Shown: positions 49,868 through 59,293 of the stretch, one piece after another
How the letters are laid out: every line of letters starts with the position of its first letter
Numbering within the stretch: the stretch's first letter is position 1
NCBI RefSeq assembly: GCF_036961565.1
Contig: NZ_JBAMDD010000007.1
Coordinates: 200,833 to 264,832, forward strand
Origin: Chitinimonas sp036961565
GTDB lineage: Bacteria; Pseudomonadota; Gammaproteobacteria; Burkholderiales; Chitinimonadaceae
Direction of reading: 5' to 3'
DNA length: 64,000 nt
The notes under the pieces: generated by a model
Databases searched by the model: none
Seen by the model: only the letters and a program-made list of their open reading frames with translations
What the model was told of the DNA's origin: nothing
Program-made: the position numbers and the translations under genes

Positions 49868-50758
49868 TTACTCTGTCTTGCCAGCAAACGCCGCCTGCAT
49901 GGCGCGATCCCGCTTGGCCTGGGCTGAGAGCATCAGGCGGTTGGAGATCACCACAAAGACAGTGACGATGACGATCACCACCGTCGCCAACGCATTCACT
50001 TCCGGCGTGGGGCCGATACGCACCGAGGAGAAAATCCATTGGGGCAAGGTGGTCGAACCCGGGCCGGACAGGAAGGCCGTCAGCACATAGTCATCCAGCG
50101 ACAGGGTGAAACTCAGCAACCAGCCGGATACCAGGGCCGGCGCAATCACCGGTATGGTGATGACGAAGAACACCTTGAACGGGTGGCAACCGAGGTCCAT
50201 TGCCGCGTCTTCCAGCGAGCGATCCAGCTCCTTCAGCCGTGCCTGCACCAGTACCGCCACATAGGCCATGCACAGCGTGGTATGCCCTATCCAGATGGTG
50301 ATCATCCCCCGCTCGCCAAACGCCCAGCAACCCAGGCGGGTAAACAGGCCGCCAGGGTCATCGGCCGAGCAGCCCAGGCTGGACTGCAAGGACACGAACA
50401 GCAGCAACATGGACAAGCCCACGATCACTTCGGGCATTACCATGGGTGCGGTAGTCAGGCCAGCAAACAGGGAATGCCCACGGAAGGCGCCGAAGCGGGC
50501 CAGTACAAAACCGGCCACCGTACCCAGCACCACCGCCAGGGTGGCGGCCAGGAAGGCGATCTTGAAGCTCAGGCCGGCCGCCGCGAGCAGATCGTCGTTA
50601 TTGAACATCTCGCCATACCATTTGAGCGAGAAGCCCCCCCATACCGTGACCAGGCGTGATTCATTGAAGGAGTAGATGATCAGGCTGGCGATGGGCGCAT
50701 ATAGAAAGAAAAACCCCAGCAGCATGAACAGCTTGTTGGCAGTTGGCATCTTGTTCAT
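49868..50758 (-). CDS. spuH: Polyamine ABC transporter permease SpuH/PotI
   Basis: The 296-residue permease has six transmembrane helices and the binding-protein-dependent transport EAA loop (LEDAAMDLGCHPFKVFFVITIP). Its start overlaps the spuG stop by four bases (ATGA), so the two are coupled. It imports putrescine or spermidine together with SpuG, SpuF and SpuD. A short Cys- and Gly-rich insert (~residues 125-150) is unusual but not disruptive. Confidence 0.92.
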   Translation of the reverse strand: MNKMPTANKLFMLLGFFFLYAPIASLIIYSFNESRLVTVWGGFSLKWYGEMFNNDDLLAAAGLSFKIAFLAATLAVVLGTVAGFVLARFGAFRGHSLFAGLTTAPMVMPEVIVGLSMLLLFVSLQSSLGCSADDPGGLFTRLGCWAFGERGMITIWIGHTTLCMAYVAVLVQARLKELDRSLEDAAMDLGCHPFKVFFVITIPVIAPALVSGWLLSFTLSLDDYVLTAFLSGPGSTTLPQWIFSSVRIGPTPEVNALATVVIVIVTVFVVISNRLMLSAQAKRDRAMQAAFAGKTE

Positions 50759-51726
50759 TGCGCAGCCTCCTGCTGTTTCTGCTCAAAGCGATGGAACCAG
50801 ATGATGGGTGCAATCAGCAACGCCAGCATCACCACGGCCACGGCAGCAGCCTGCGGCCAGTCCAGGTTGGCGCCGAAGTCGTCCATCAGCTTGTTGCCGA
50901 TGAAGACCACGTCACCGCCCCCCAGCAGCGCTGGTATCACATACTCACCCACGGCCGGGATGAACACCATCATGCAGCCGGCGATGATGCCGGCCTTGGA
51001 CAGCGGCAAGGTGATGCGGAAGAAGGTAGTGACCTTGCTCGCCCCCAGATCGGCCGCCGCCTCGAACAGGCGGCCATCGAGCTTCACCAGGGTGGAGTAC
51101 AGCGGCAATATCATGAACGGCAGGTAGTTGTAGACCATGCCTATCACCACCGAGAACGGTGTGTAGAGCATCTCCAGCGGCGCATCGATCAACCCCATGG
51201 ACATCAGCACATTGTTGATGACGCCATTGGGCTTGAGTATGCCTATCCAGGCATAGACCCGCAGCAGGAAGGAGGTCCAGAACGGAATCATCACCAGCAT
51301 CAGCAAGGTATTGCGGGTGGCCTCGTTGGCGCGGGCGATGTTATAGGCCAGCGGGTAGCCTATCAGCAGCGTCAGCAGCATGGTGTAGAGCGCCAGCTTG
51401 ATGGCATTGCCATAGGCCACCACATACTGGCTCTCTTCCTTCGCCTGCTCCCAGGTGGTTTCCGGGTCGAACAGCGAGTGATAGAACGCCTTGCCCTCGT
51501 CCAGGATGGTGCTGTACTTGGTGGTATCCAGCACGATGGTGGTGGTGTTTTCCTCCTGGGTCACCAGAGGGGTATAGGGCGGTTGCGCAATATCAGGCTG
51601 GGCGAAGCTGATCTTCAGCACAAAGAAGAACGGCAGCGCAAAGAAGAACAGCAGCCAGAAATACGGTAGCGCAATCACGCCGGTGCGGCCCGAGGGCAGC
51701 CAGCGATGCAAGAGTGATTTGATCAT
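50755..51726 (-). CDS. spuG: Polyamine ABC transporter permease SpuG/PotH
   Basis: The 323-residue permease has six helices with a large periplasmic segment after the first (~45-110), as in PotH, and the EAA motif (LFEAAADLGASKVTTFFRITLP). Four-base overlaps with spuF upstream and spuH downstream indicate translational coupling. It forms the membrane channel with SpuH. Confidence 0.93.
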   Translation of the reverse strand: MIKSLLHRWLPSGRTGVIALPYFWLLFFFALPFFFVLKISFAQPDIAQPPYTPLVTQEENTTTIVLDTTKYSTILDEGKAFYHSLFDPETTWEQAKEESQYVVAYGNAIKLALYTMLLTLLIGYPLAYNIARANEATRNTLLMLVMIPFWTSFLLRVYAWIGILKPNGVINNVLMSMGLIDAPLEMLYTPFSVVIGMVYNYLPFMILPLYSTLVKLDGRLFEAAADLGASKVTTFFRITLPLSKAGIIAGCMMVFIPAVGEYVIPALLGGGDVVFIGNKLMDDFGANLDWPQAAAVAVVMLALLIAPIIWFHRFEQKQQEAAQ

Positions 51727-52844
51727 GATGTCAGCACCACACCGGCGTCATCCCCCCACTTCACCACCACGTCTTCATTCCAGGTAGCCGGCTTTTCGCT
51801 GCCCCAGACATTGGACGGCACATTGGCCATGACGATGCGGCCGGAGGCCAGCTTGACGTGGTAGACCGAGTGGGAGCCCAGATACGCCACATCGTGTACC
51901 TTGCCCTCGGCCCAGTTGTACTGGCCATCCGGTTTTTCGCGGCACAGCACGACGTCTTCCGGGCGGACCGAATACCACACGGTCATGCCCTTGGGGCCGG
52001 TAATGCCGTGGTCCACATAGATGCCGCGTGCCAGCTCAGCGCTTTCGATGACGATATGGTCGGGCTCGTCTACCGACAGCCGGCCTTCGAAGATATTGGT
52101 GGAGCCGATGAACTCGGCAGTAAAGCGGCAGCTTGGGTACTCGTATATCTCACGCGGGCCACCCACCTGCATCAGCTTGCCTTCGCTCATGATGGCGATA
52201 CGGCTGGCCATGGTCATGGCTTCTTCCTGGTCATGGGTCACCATGATGCAGGTCACCCCTACAGTCTCGATCACATTGACCAGTTCAAACTGGGTCTGTA
52301 CCCGCAGTTTCTTGTCCAAGGCGCCCAGGGGCTCATCCAGCAGCAACAGCTTGGGGCGTTTGGCCAGCGAACGTGCCAATGCCACCCGCTGCTGCTGGCC
52401 GCCCGACAACTGGTGCGGCTTGCGCTTGGCGTACTTGCGCATCTGCACCAGGTCCAGCATCTTGCCTACCCGGTCTATGATCTCATCCTTGGGCAGCTTG
52501 TCCTGCTTGAGGCCAAAAGCGATGTTCTGCTCCACCGTCATGTGCGGAAACAGCGCATAGCTCTGGAACATCATGTTCACTGGCCGCACATAGGGCTGCA
52601 GGTCAGTAATGTCCTGGCCATCCAGGATGATACGGCCTTCGGTTGGATGCTCCATGCCCGCCAGCATCCGCAGCAGGGTGGATTTGCCTGAGCCCGAGCT
52701 ACCCAGCAGGGCAAATATCTCGTTCTTGGGGATGACCAGGTCCACATCGTCAACCGCATAGAAATCACCGAATTTCTTGGTGACGCCCTTGATCTCAAGG
52801 TAGTGCTGCTTGTTGTCGCCTGCTGCGACTTCCGTTACCGCCAC
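51723..52844 (-). CDS. spuF: Polyamine ABC transporter ATPase SpuF/PotG
   Basis: A GTG at 52844 with TGGAG upstream is chosen; a TTG six codons earlier is possible, but no ATG exists. The 373-residue ATPase has Walker A GSSGSGKST, signature LSGGQQQRVALARSLA, Walker B LLLLDEP, the switch His of VTHDQEEA, and a C-terminal TOBE-like domain (~290-370). It powers polyamine uptake. Its start lies about 32 bases after a strong hairpin that separates it from spuD. Confidence 0.93.
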   Translation of the reverse strand: MAVTEVAAGDNKQHYLEIKGVTKKFGDFYAVDDVDLVIPKNEIFALLGSSGSGKSTLLRMLAGMEHPTEGRIILDGQDITDLQPYVRPVNMMFQSYALFPHMTVEQNIAFGLKQDKLPKDEIIDRVGKMLDLVQMRKYAKRKPHQLSGGQQQRVALARSLAKRPKLLLLDEPLGALDKKLRVQTQFELVNVIETVGVTCIMVTHDQEEAMTMASRIAIMSEGKLMQVGGPREIYEYPSCRFTAEFIGSTNIFEGRLSVDEPDHIVIESAELARGIYVDHGITGPKGMTVWYSVRPEDVVLCREKPDGQYNWAEGKVHDVAYLGSHSVYHVKLASGRIVMANVPSNVWGSEKPATWNEDVVVKWGDDAGVVLTS

Positions 52845-52875
52845 GATAGAAACTCCATACAAGGTTTGGTCATTG

Positions 52876-52919
52876 CCAAATCAAACGCGCAACGCCATCG
52901 GCGCGTGCGTTTGATTTGG
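52876..52919. other. Long inverted repeat just upstream of the spuF start
   Basis: CCAAATCAAACGC pairs perfectly with GCGTTTGATTTGG; inner GCC/GGC extend the stem. It lies between the spuD terminator and the spuF start and could form an mRNA hairpin or bind a regulator. Confidence 0.7.
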
Positions 52920-52937
52920 AAACGAGGGCATATCTTC

Positions 52938-52967
52938 GCAAAAAAGGCCGACCTTTTGTGATCGGCC
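52938..52967 (-). terminator. Terminator between spuD and spuF
   Basis: On the leftward strand GGCCGATC pairs with GGTCGGCC (one G-U) around a short A-rich loop and is followed by six T residues, right after the spuD stop. It should lower read-through into the transporter genes. Confidence 0.75.
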
Positions 52968-52981
52968 CTTCGACTATCAGC

Positions 52982-54079
52982 CTATTTGGCCGATTTGAAC
53001 TGGTTGAAATACTTGGTGATCAGCTTCTGGGCAGCGGGCTCGATAGGCTTTTTGGCCTGTAGCTTGCTGAGTGCTTCCTGGTTCATGAAGATCTTAGGGT
53101 CGCTGGCGATCTTCTTGTCCACGAACGGCGCCGACTTGGTATTCGGGTTCGCGTAGTTCACGTAGTTCGATATCTCTGCCACCACCTTGGGATCCAGGAT
53201 GTAGTTGATCCAGGCCAGGGCGTTGGCGGCATTCTTGCTGTCCTTGGGGATAGCCATATTGTCTATCCACAATATGGTGCCCTTCTTGGGGACCACGTAT
53301 TCGATCTTCTGGTTGTTCTTGGCCTCGACCGCCCTGTCCTTGGCAATATAGGTATCGCCGTTGAAGGACATGGCAACGCAGACGTCGCCATTGGCCAGCA
53401 GGTCTATGGGCGAGGAGTTGAACACGCGCACATCCTTGCGCACCTTCTTCAGTACGTCGGTAGCCGCCTTCAGGGTGGCGTCGGAATGGTCGTTGGCATC
53501 CTTGCCCAGGTAGATGTTGACCATGGAATACACATCGCTACCGGTATCCATAAAGGAGATGCCGCAGGATTTCAGCTTGTTGGTGTATTTGGGATTGAAG
53601 ATCAGCTCCCACTCATCCGCCGGCATGGGTTCGCTACCCAGCGCCTTCTTGACCTTGTCCACATTGATGCCAAAGGCGGTGGTGCCCCACATATATGGCA
53701 CCAGGAACTTGTTGCCCGGGTCGGCTACTTCTGCCTTCTTCAGTATCTCGGGGTTCAGGTTGGCGTAATTCGGTATCTTGGATTTATCCAGCGGCAGGTA
53801 GATGTTCGACTGGATCTGCTTGGCAGCGAACTCCAGCGAGGGCACTACGATATCGTAGCCCGACTTGCCGGTCAGCAGCTTGGCTTGCAATGTTTCGTTG
53901 CTGTCATAGACGTCGTACTTGACCTTGACGCTATTGGCCTTCTCGAAATTCGGCACTGTCTGCTCGCCGATATAGTCGTTCCAGTTGTAGATATTCAACT
54001 GGCCGGCGGCCTGAGCCTGAGCCGCCACACCCAACAGGGTGGCAGCCAATACGGTCATCGCAAACTGCTTCCTAACCAT
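52982..54079 (-). CDS. spuD: Polyamine-binding protein SpuD/PotF
   Basis: ATG 54079 (CAGGAG upstream) gives 365 residues with a signal peptide ending AQAA. The fold is the PotF/SpuD type, with LNIYNWNDYIGEQTVPNFEK at the start of the mature protein and LWIDNMAIPKDSKN near the C-terminus. Acidic and aromatic residues in NIYNWNDY and similar loops line the amine site in homologues. It delivers putrescine/spermidine to SpuFGH. It is bounded on both sides by hairpins, suggesting a separately abundant mRNA segment. Confidence 0.93.
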   Translation of the reverse strand: MVRKQFAMTVLAATLLGVAAQAQAAGQLNIYNWNDYIGEQTVPNFEKANSVKVKYDVYDSNETLQAKLLTGKSGYDIVVPSLEFAAKQIQSNIYLPLDKSKIPNYANLNPEILKKAEVADPGNKFLVPYMWGTTAFGINVDKVKKALGSEPMPADEWELIFNPKYTNKLKSCGISFMDTGSDVYSMVNIYLGKDANDHSDATLKAATDVLKKVRKDVRVFNSSPIDLLANGDVCVAMSFNGDTYIAKDRAVEAKNNQKIEYVVPKKGTILWIDNMAIPKDSKNAANALAWINYILDPKVVAEISNYVNYANPNTKSAPFVDKKIASDPKIFMNQEALSKLQAKKPIEPAAQKLITKYFNQFKSAK

Positions 54080-54185
54080 CGAATTTCTCCTGAGCGTTGA
54101 AATAATGCGGGGAAGGACTGCCGAAACGAATCTGCACGACATCCAGGGGCGGAACCACCGGACGCGCTGAACAAAGCCGTAACAT

Positions 54186-54214
54186 GCAACACGGCAGCCA
54201 GGCTGCCGTGTTGC
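54186..54214. other. 13-base-pair hairpin between spuC and spuD
   Basis: GCAACACGGCAGC pairs perfectly with GCTGCCGTGTTGC around CAG, nine bases past the spuC stop. No T tract; likely an mRNA stability or processing element. Confidence 0.75.
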
Positions 54215-54223
54215 AAGCACGAA

Positions 54224-55657
54224 TTACACCATACCTAGCTCGCGTGCCGTAAGGCCTATGCACAAGGCGGCCTTCTCGACCAGCTCGTCGATTTCCGACT
54301 TGTTCATCACCAAGGGCGGACTCAACAGCATACGGTCGCCAGTGGCGCGCATGATGAGATTGTTCTTGAAGCAGTAATCGCGGCACTTGAGACCGATCTC
54401 ATAGCCATTGGCAAAGCGCTTGCGGCTGGCCTTGTCTTCAGTCAACTGCATACCTGCCACTAGGCCGGCGCCATCGATCTGCCCCACCAGTGGCGAAGCA
54501 TCCAGTGCTTCGCGCAGGGCCTTCTGGAAGTAAGGACCGGTCTCGGTCTTGACCTGCTCGATGATGCCGCCATCACGCAGCAGCTTGATATTGGCCACGG
54601 CCACAGCAGCGGCAACCGGGTGGCCGGAGTAAGTCAAGCCATGGTTGAAATCACCGCCCGCAATCAAGGGCTCGGCGATACGCTTGTGGATAGCCACAGC
54701 GCCCATGGGCACGTAGCCGCTGGTCAGGCCCTTGGCCAGGGTCATGGTGTCCGGCTCGAAGCCGAAATGCTGGTGGGCAAACCATTCGCCGGTACGGCCA
54801 AAGCCGCCGATGACTTCGTCGGCGCACAGCAGCACATCGTACTTGCGGCAGATGCGCTGGATTTCTGGCCAGTAGGTTTCTGGCGGGAAAATCACCCCGC
54901 CGGCCCCCTGGAAAGGCTCGCCGATAAAGGCAGCGACATTGTCGGCACCCAGCTCGAGGATCTTCTCTTCCAGTTGGCGAGCACACTTGAGGCCGAATTC
55001 GGCCGGGCTCAGATCGCTGCCCTCGCCAAACCAGAATGGCTGGTCGATATGGGCAATATTGGGGACCTGCGAAGGCATCTGCTCGTGCATATAGCCCATG
55101 CCACCCAGCGAGCCACCGGCGATGGTGGAGCCGTGGTAGCCGTTCTTGCGCGAGATGATATGTTTCTTGGTAGGCTTACCCACCGATGCCCAATACTGGT
55201 GCACGACGCGCAGAACAGTATCGTTGCCCTCGGAGCCCGAGTTGCAATAGAAGAAGTGCTCGAAGCCAGCCGGCGTCACTTCGCTGAGCAGCTGCGACAG
55301 CTCGATGATGGGCGGGTGGGTGGTCTTGAAGAAGGTGTTGTAGAACGGCAGTTCCATCATCTGCTTGTAAGCCACTTCGGCGATCTCGCGGCGACCATAG
55401 CCCACGTTCACGCACCACAGGCCAGCCATGCCGTCGATGATCTTGTTGCCATCGCTATCCCACAGATAGACACCCTCGGCACGCGTGATCACACGGCTGC
55501 CCTGCTTGTTCAGCGAACCCATATCGCTGAACGGGTGCAGATGGTGTGCTGCATCCATCTGCTGCCATTCCTGGGTGCTGCGGGCTGCAAACACGCTGCC
55601 GCTCGGCTTGTGGGCCTCGGCGTGAATGGCCGGGCGGGTGTCGAAGGGATTGCTCAT
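54224..55657 (-). CDS. spuC: Polyamine:pyruvate aminotransferase SpuC
   Basis: The 477-residue class III aminotransferase has the PLP-binding Lys in MTLAKGLTSG, the Asp of LLCADEVIGGFGRTG and SGSEGNDT near residue 140. Class III members of this clade (SpuC/PauC-like) transaminate putrescine or related amines with pyruvate, forming alanine and an aldehyde. The start follows TGGAGAAACCA. It lies between spuB and spuD in the same order as Pseudomonas spuABCD. Confidence 0.93.
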   Translation of the reverse strand: MSNPFDTRPAIHAEAHKPSGSVFAARSTQEWQQMDAAHHLHPFSDMGSLNKQGSRVITRAEGVYLWDSDGNKIIDGMAGLWCVNVGYGRREIAEVAYKQMMELPFYNTFFKTTHPPIIELSQLLSEVTPAGFEHFFYCNSGSEGNDTVLRVVHQYWASVGKPTKKHIISRKNGYHGSTIAGGSLGGMGYMHEQMPSQVPNIAHIDQPFWFGEGSDLSPAEFGLKCARQLEEKILELGADNVAAFIGEPFQGAGGVIFPPETYWPEIQRICRKYDVLLCADEVIGGFGRTGEWFAHQHFGFEPDTMTLAKGLTSGYVPMGAVAIHKRIAEPLIAGGDFNHGLTYSGHPVAAAVAVANIKLLRDGGIIEQVKTETGPYFQKALREALDASPLVGQIDGAGLVAGMQLTEDKASRKRFANGYEIGLKCRDYCFKNNLIMRATGDRMLLSPPLVMNKSEIDELVEKAALCIGLTARELGMV

Positions 55658-55680
55658 TGGTTTCTCCAGTATTGACTTAC

Positions 55681-55699
55681 CGCTCCCGGCGGGGGAGCG
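55681..55699. other. GC-rich hairpin between spuB and spuC
   Basis: CGCTCCC pairs with GGGAGCG around a five-base loop in the 158-base spacer. One of several structured spacers in this operon. Confidence 0.5.
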
Positions 55700-55815
55700 G
55701 GTTGGGGTGGGGAGTCGCCGCCTTGCCGGCTGGCTGATGGTCGCTAGACCGACTCCTGCACCGCGGCCCCGTTTCCGGTAGGAAAACGTGGCCGCATCTT
55801 GCGCCAGGGACGGCG

Positions 55816-57150
55816 TTATACATTAAGCAGCAGGTGGCTGCGCTCCCACGAGCTGATCACGCGGAAGAAAGTGTCGTATTCCTTCTCCTTCACCGCGCAG
55901 AAGGCATTTACGAAGTCGGCACCAAACACTTCGGCGATATCGGCCGAATCGCGCATCAGCTCGATGGCATCTTCCAGGTGGCGTGGCAGCTCGTAGTCCA
56001 GATCGTAGCCACTGGTGGTCATGGGGTCGGAAGGCTTCAAGCCCTTGATCATGCCCAGGTAGCCGCAAGCCAGGGTAGCGGCCATGGCCAAGTAGGGGTT
56101 GACGTCCACGCCCGGCACCCGGTTTTCCACCCGGCGTGCCTCTGGGCCGGAATTGGGTACCCGTATGCCCACGGTGCGGTTGTCGTAACCCCACTGCAGG
56201 TTGATGGGGGCTGCGGTAAAGCGGCTCAGGCGGCGGTAACTGTTCACAAATGGCGCCATGATGGGCATCACGGCCGGCATATAGCGCTGCAGGCCGGCGA
56301 TATAGCTGAGGAACAGATCAGACGGGCTGCCATCGGCATTGGAGAACACATTGTTACCGTCACGCCCCACCACGCTCTGGTGGATATGCATGGCGCTGCC
56401 GGGCTCTTCCTGCATGGGCTTGGCCATGAAGGTGGCGTAGATGTTGTGGCGCAGCGCCGTCTCACGAACCACCCGCTTGAACAGGAACACACGGTCGGCC
56501 AGGTCCAGGGCATCGCCGTGGACGAAGTTGATCTCCATCTGGCCGGCGCCCACTTCATGAATCAGGGTGTCCACATCCAGCCGCATGGCGTCGCTGTATT
56601 CGTAGACGTCCTCGAAATAGGGGTCGAACTCGTTCACCGCATCGATGCTATAGCTCATGCGGCCGGTCTCGGCCCGGCCGGTGCGGCCTACCGGTGGCTT
56701 GAGCGGGATATCGGGATCGATATTGCGCTCGACCAGATAGAACTCCAGCTCAGGCGCCACCACTGGCTTCCAGCCCTTGTCCTCGAACAGCTTGAGCACC
56801 TTGCGCAGTACGTAGCGGGGCGAGATATCGACCGGCGACCCGTCGAAATGCACGCAGTCATGGATCACCAGGGCGGTGGGGTCTGGCGCCCATGGCACCA
56901 GCCTGACCGTATTGAAGTCAGGTACGCAGACCACATCCGGGTCGGTAGGGCCGGTGATATTGTCATCGTCGGGCCAGTCGCCGGTGACGGTCTGTATCAG
57001 TACCGCCTTGGGCAGGCGCATATTGGCCGAATTGAACTGGCTCTTGGGCAGAATCTTGCCGCGTGCCACGCCCGTCATATCGGGGACGACGCACTCGACT
57101 TCGGTAATGCCGTATTCGCGGAAAAAGTCCTGGAATTGGTTCTGTGCCAT
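55816..57150 (-). CDS. spuB: Glutamylpolyamine synthetase SpuB/PuuA
   Basis: The 444-residue enzyme belongs to the glutamine synthetase superfamily: PELEFYLVERN, GAGQMEINFVHGDALDLADR and HIHQSVV are conserved blocks, with metal-binding Glu and His residues kept. It ligates glutamate to putrescine/spermidine using ATP, giving gamma-glutamyl amines. Its place next to a PuuD-type hydrolase and a polyamine aminotransferase supports this over true glutamine synthetase. The ribosome site is weak, but the start is consistent with homologues. Confidence 0.93.
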   Translation of the reverse strand: MAQNQFQDFFREYGITEVECVVPDMTGVARGKILPKSQFNSANMRLPKAVLIQTVTGDWPDDDNITGPTDPDVVCVPDFNTVRLVPWAPDPTALVIHDCVHFDGSPVDISPRYVLRKVLKLFEDKGWKPVVAPELEFYLVERNIDPDIPLKPPVGRTGRAETGRMSYSIDAVNEFDPYFEDVYEYSDAMRLDVDTLIHEVGAGQMEINFVHGDALDLADRVFLFKRVVRETALRHNIYATFMAKPMQEEPGSAMHIHQSVVGRDGNNVFSNADGSPSDLFLSYIAGLQRYMPAVMPIMAPFVNSYRRLSRFTAAPINLQWGYDNRTVGIRVPNSGPEARRVENRVPGVDVNPYLAMAATLACGYLGMIKGLKPSDPMTTSGYDLDYELPRHLEDAIELMRDSADIAEVFGADFVNAFCAVKEKEYDTFFRVISSWERSHLLLNV

Positions 57151-57270
57151 GCTAGTTTTTCGCCGCTGTGCGGCGAACCTCCGGTTGTTGGCAAGCCGGC
57201 AAACATTGGAAAGCGCGGCGGGGGGGATTCCCCGTCGCTTTCCGACGTTTCCCTCAACGGTGGTACACCG
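57151..57270. other. Structured spacer between spuA and spuB
   Basis: The 120-base spacer has a CGCCGC/GCGGCG hairpin and a GGAAAGCG...CGCTTTCC stem with GGGG/CCCC extension. No gene. They may act as processing or stability elements. Confidence 0.5.
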
Positions 57271-58029
57271 TCAACGGCTCGCTTGGTAGCGCCGGCAATC
57301 CTCACCAAACGCCTTGAACAGGCTGGTCGAGAGGGGATTGTCAGCGTATTTCCACTCGGGGTGCCATTGCACCGCCAGTGCAAATCCTTTTGCATCCTTC
57401 ACCGAGAAGGCTTCCACCAGGCCGTCCGGCGCCAGGGCCTCGGCCTGCAGGCCGGCGCCCAGGCGTTCCACGCCCTGGTTGTGTATGGAGTTGACGCTGT
57501 ATTCGCTCAGGCCGCTGGTACGCTGTATCAGGCCGCCCTCGGTAAATTGAACAGGGTGCGCCGGGCCGTACTGCACTTCCAGCTCGGCCGCACTGTCCTC
57601 GCGGTGATCCATCATGCCCGGCATTTCATGCACTTTTTGCAGCAACGAGCCGCCATGTACCACGTTCATTTCCTGGAAACCGCGGCAGATGGCAAACACC
57701 GGCATGCCGCGCTCGATAGCCAGCGCCATCAAAGGCATGGCGGTCTGATCCCGCGCGGTATCGAGGTGCTGCCCTTCCGGCAGGCTGGGGCCGTTGTAGC
57801 GTTGCGGGTCCACCATGGAAACACTGCCGGTAAACAAGAAGCCGTCCACCATATCGAGCAAGGCACCGAAGTCCTGCATCTCCCCCAGGGCGGGGATCAC
57901 GATAGCCAGGCAATCCGCTCCACCAATCACGGCGGTGATGTACTTCTCACCCACACAGTGGAAAGGATGCAGGCCCAGCTGCTTGCGGTCTGCGACGATG
58001 CCTACGACAGGTTTGCGTTTCATATCCAT
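57271..58029 (-). CDS. spuA: Gamma-glutamyl-GABA hydrolase SpuA/PuuD
   Basis: The 252-residue class I glutamine-amidotransferase-like enzyme has the nucleophile Cys in AICRGFQE and the catalytic His and Glu in QWHPEW. It hydrolyses gamma-glutamyl-GABA to glutamate and GABA, the last step of the glutamylated route. ATG at 58029 or six bases downstream could start it. It follows ald by 85 bases, with two small hairpins in between. Confidence 0.92.
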   Translation of the reverse strand: MDMKRKPVVGIVADRKQLGLHPFHCVGEKYITAVIGGADCLAIVIPALGEMQDFGALLDMVDGFLFTGSVSMVDPQRYNGPSLPEGQHLDTARDQTAMPLMALAIERGMPVFAICRGFQEMNVVHGGSLLQKVHEMPGMMDHREDSAAELEVQYGPAHPVQFTEGGLIQRTSGLSEYSVNSIHNQGVERLGAGLQAEALAPDGLVEAFSVKDAKGFALAVQWHPEWKYADNPLSTSLFKAFGEDCRRYQASR

Positions 58030-58114
58030 GGTCTTGCGCTGTGCCCGGCAAACCAGCCGGGCGGGGTTACATACACGGGCGGCGGGCGGTCACCCGCCGT
58101 CCTCTGCCTTGCTA

Positions 58115-59230
58115 TCAGTTCAGTACGCTATCGGCCGATACATATTCATAAGCCAGATCGCGGGCAACTGCGGCATAAGTCACCTTGCCTTCACAGACAT
58201 TGAGGCCATTGCGCAGATGGATATCATCCTTCAGCGCCTTCTTCCAGCCCTTGTTGGCAATGGCCACGGCATGCACCAGCGTGGCGTTGGTCAGTGCCAT
58301 GGTGGAGGTACGCGCCACACCACCCGGCATATTGGCCACGCAATAGTGCGTCACGCCATCCACCACATAGGTGGGTTCCTGATGGGTGGTCGCACGCGAG
58401 GTCTCGAAGCAGCCGCCTTGGTCTATGGCCACATCCACCAGCACCGAGCCTGGCTTCATCAGCTTGAGCATGTCCTTGGTCACCAGCTTGGGTGCAGCGG
58501 CACCGGGGATCAGCACGGCGCCAATCACGGCATCGGCCACCTTGAGTTCGTTCTCGATGGCATCCTGGGTAGAGTAGAGGGTCTTGATACGACCACCAAA
58601 AGCCTCGTCAATTTCCTTCAGGCGCGGCAGCGAGCGATCCAGCAGGGTGACATCCGCCCCCAGGCCAGCCGCCATGCGGGCTGCGTGGGTACCTACCACA
58701 CCACCACCGATCACAGTGACATGGCCGGGAGCCACCCCAGGCACGCCCCCCAGCAGCACGCCCGAGCCACCGGCCGATTTTTCCAGCGCCCGCGCCGCCG
58801 CCTGGATAGCCATGCGGCCCGCCACTTCCGACATGGGCGCCAGCAGGGGCAAACCACCACGACCGTCGGTCACCGTCTCGTAGGCGATGGCCACGCAACC
58901 AGACTTCACCAGTGCAGCGGTCTGCTCAGGATCCGGCGCCAGATGCAGGTAGGTATAGAGTATCTGCCCGGCACGCAGCATGGCGCACTCCACAGGCTGA
59001 GGCTCCTTGACCTTGATGATCATGTCGGCGCGCTTGAAGATTTCCTCGGCCGCCGTCACGATCTGCGCCCCGGCTTCTATGTACTGCTCATCCGGAAAGC
59101 CGATAGCCGTCCCCGCGTTGGTCTGCACCAGCACATCGTGGCCGTTGCGCTTGAGTTCCTTGACACCGGCAGGCGTCAGGCCCACGCGGTATTCATGGTT
59201 CTTAATTTCCTTGGGTACGCCGATCAGCAT
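58115..59230 (-). CDS. ald: Alanine dehydrogenase
   Basis: The 371-residue NAD-dependent enzyme begins MLIGVPKEIKNHEYRVGLTP and contains the Rossmann segment VTVIGGGVVGTHAARMA and the substrate Lys/His residues of the family. It interconverts alanine and pyruvate plus ammonium. It is the first gene of the leftward polyamine operon (ATG after CGGAGAG), where it can regenerate the pyruvate used by SpuC. Direct repeats and the PuuR-like promoter region lie just upstream. Confidence 0.95.
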   Translation of the reverse strand: MLIGVPKEIKNHEYRVGLTPAGVKELKRNGHDVLVQTNAGTAIGFPDEQYIEAGAQIVTAAEEIFKRADMIIKVKEPQPVECAMLRAGQILYTYLHLAPDPEQTAALVKSGCVAIAYETVTDGRGGLPLLAPMSEVAGRMAIQAAARALEKSAGGSGVLLGGVPGVAPGHVTVIGGGVVGTHAARMAAGLGADVTLLDRSLPRLKEIDEAFGGRIKTLYSTQDAIENELKVADAVIGAVLIPGAAAPKLVTKDMLKLMKPGSVLVDVAIDQGGCFETSRATTHQEPTYVVDGVTHYCVANMPGGVARTSTMALTNATLVHAVAIANKGWKKALKDDIHLRNGLNVCEGKVTYAAVARDLAYEYVSADSVLN

Positions 59231-59293
59231 GATGAGTCTCTCCGTTTATTGATTTGTAGGCTTGTGACCTGCCACCGCTCACCCGCTTGGTGC

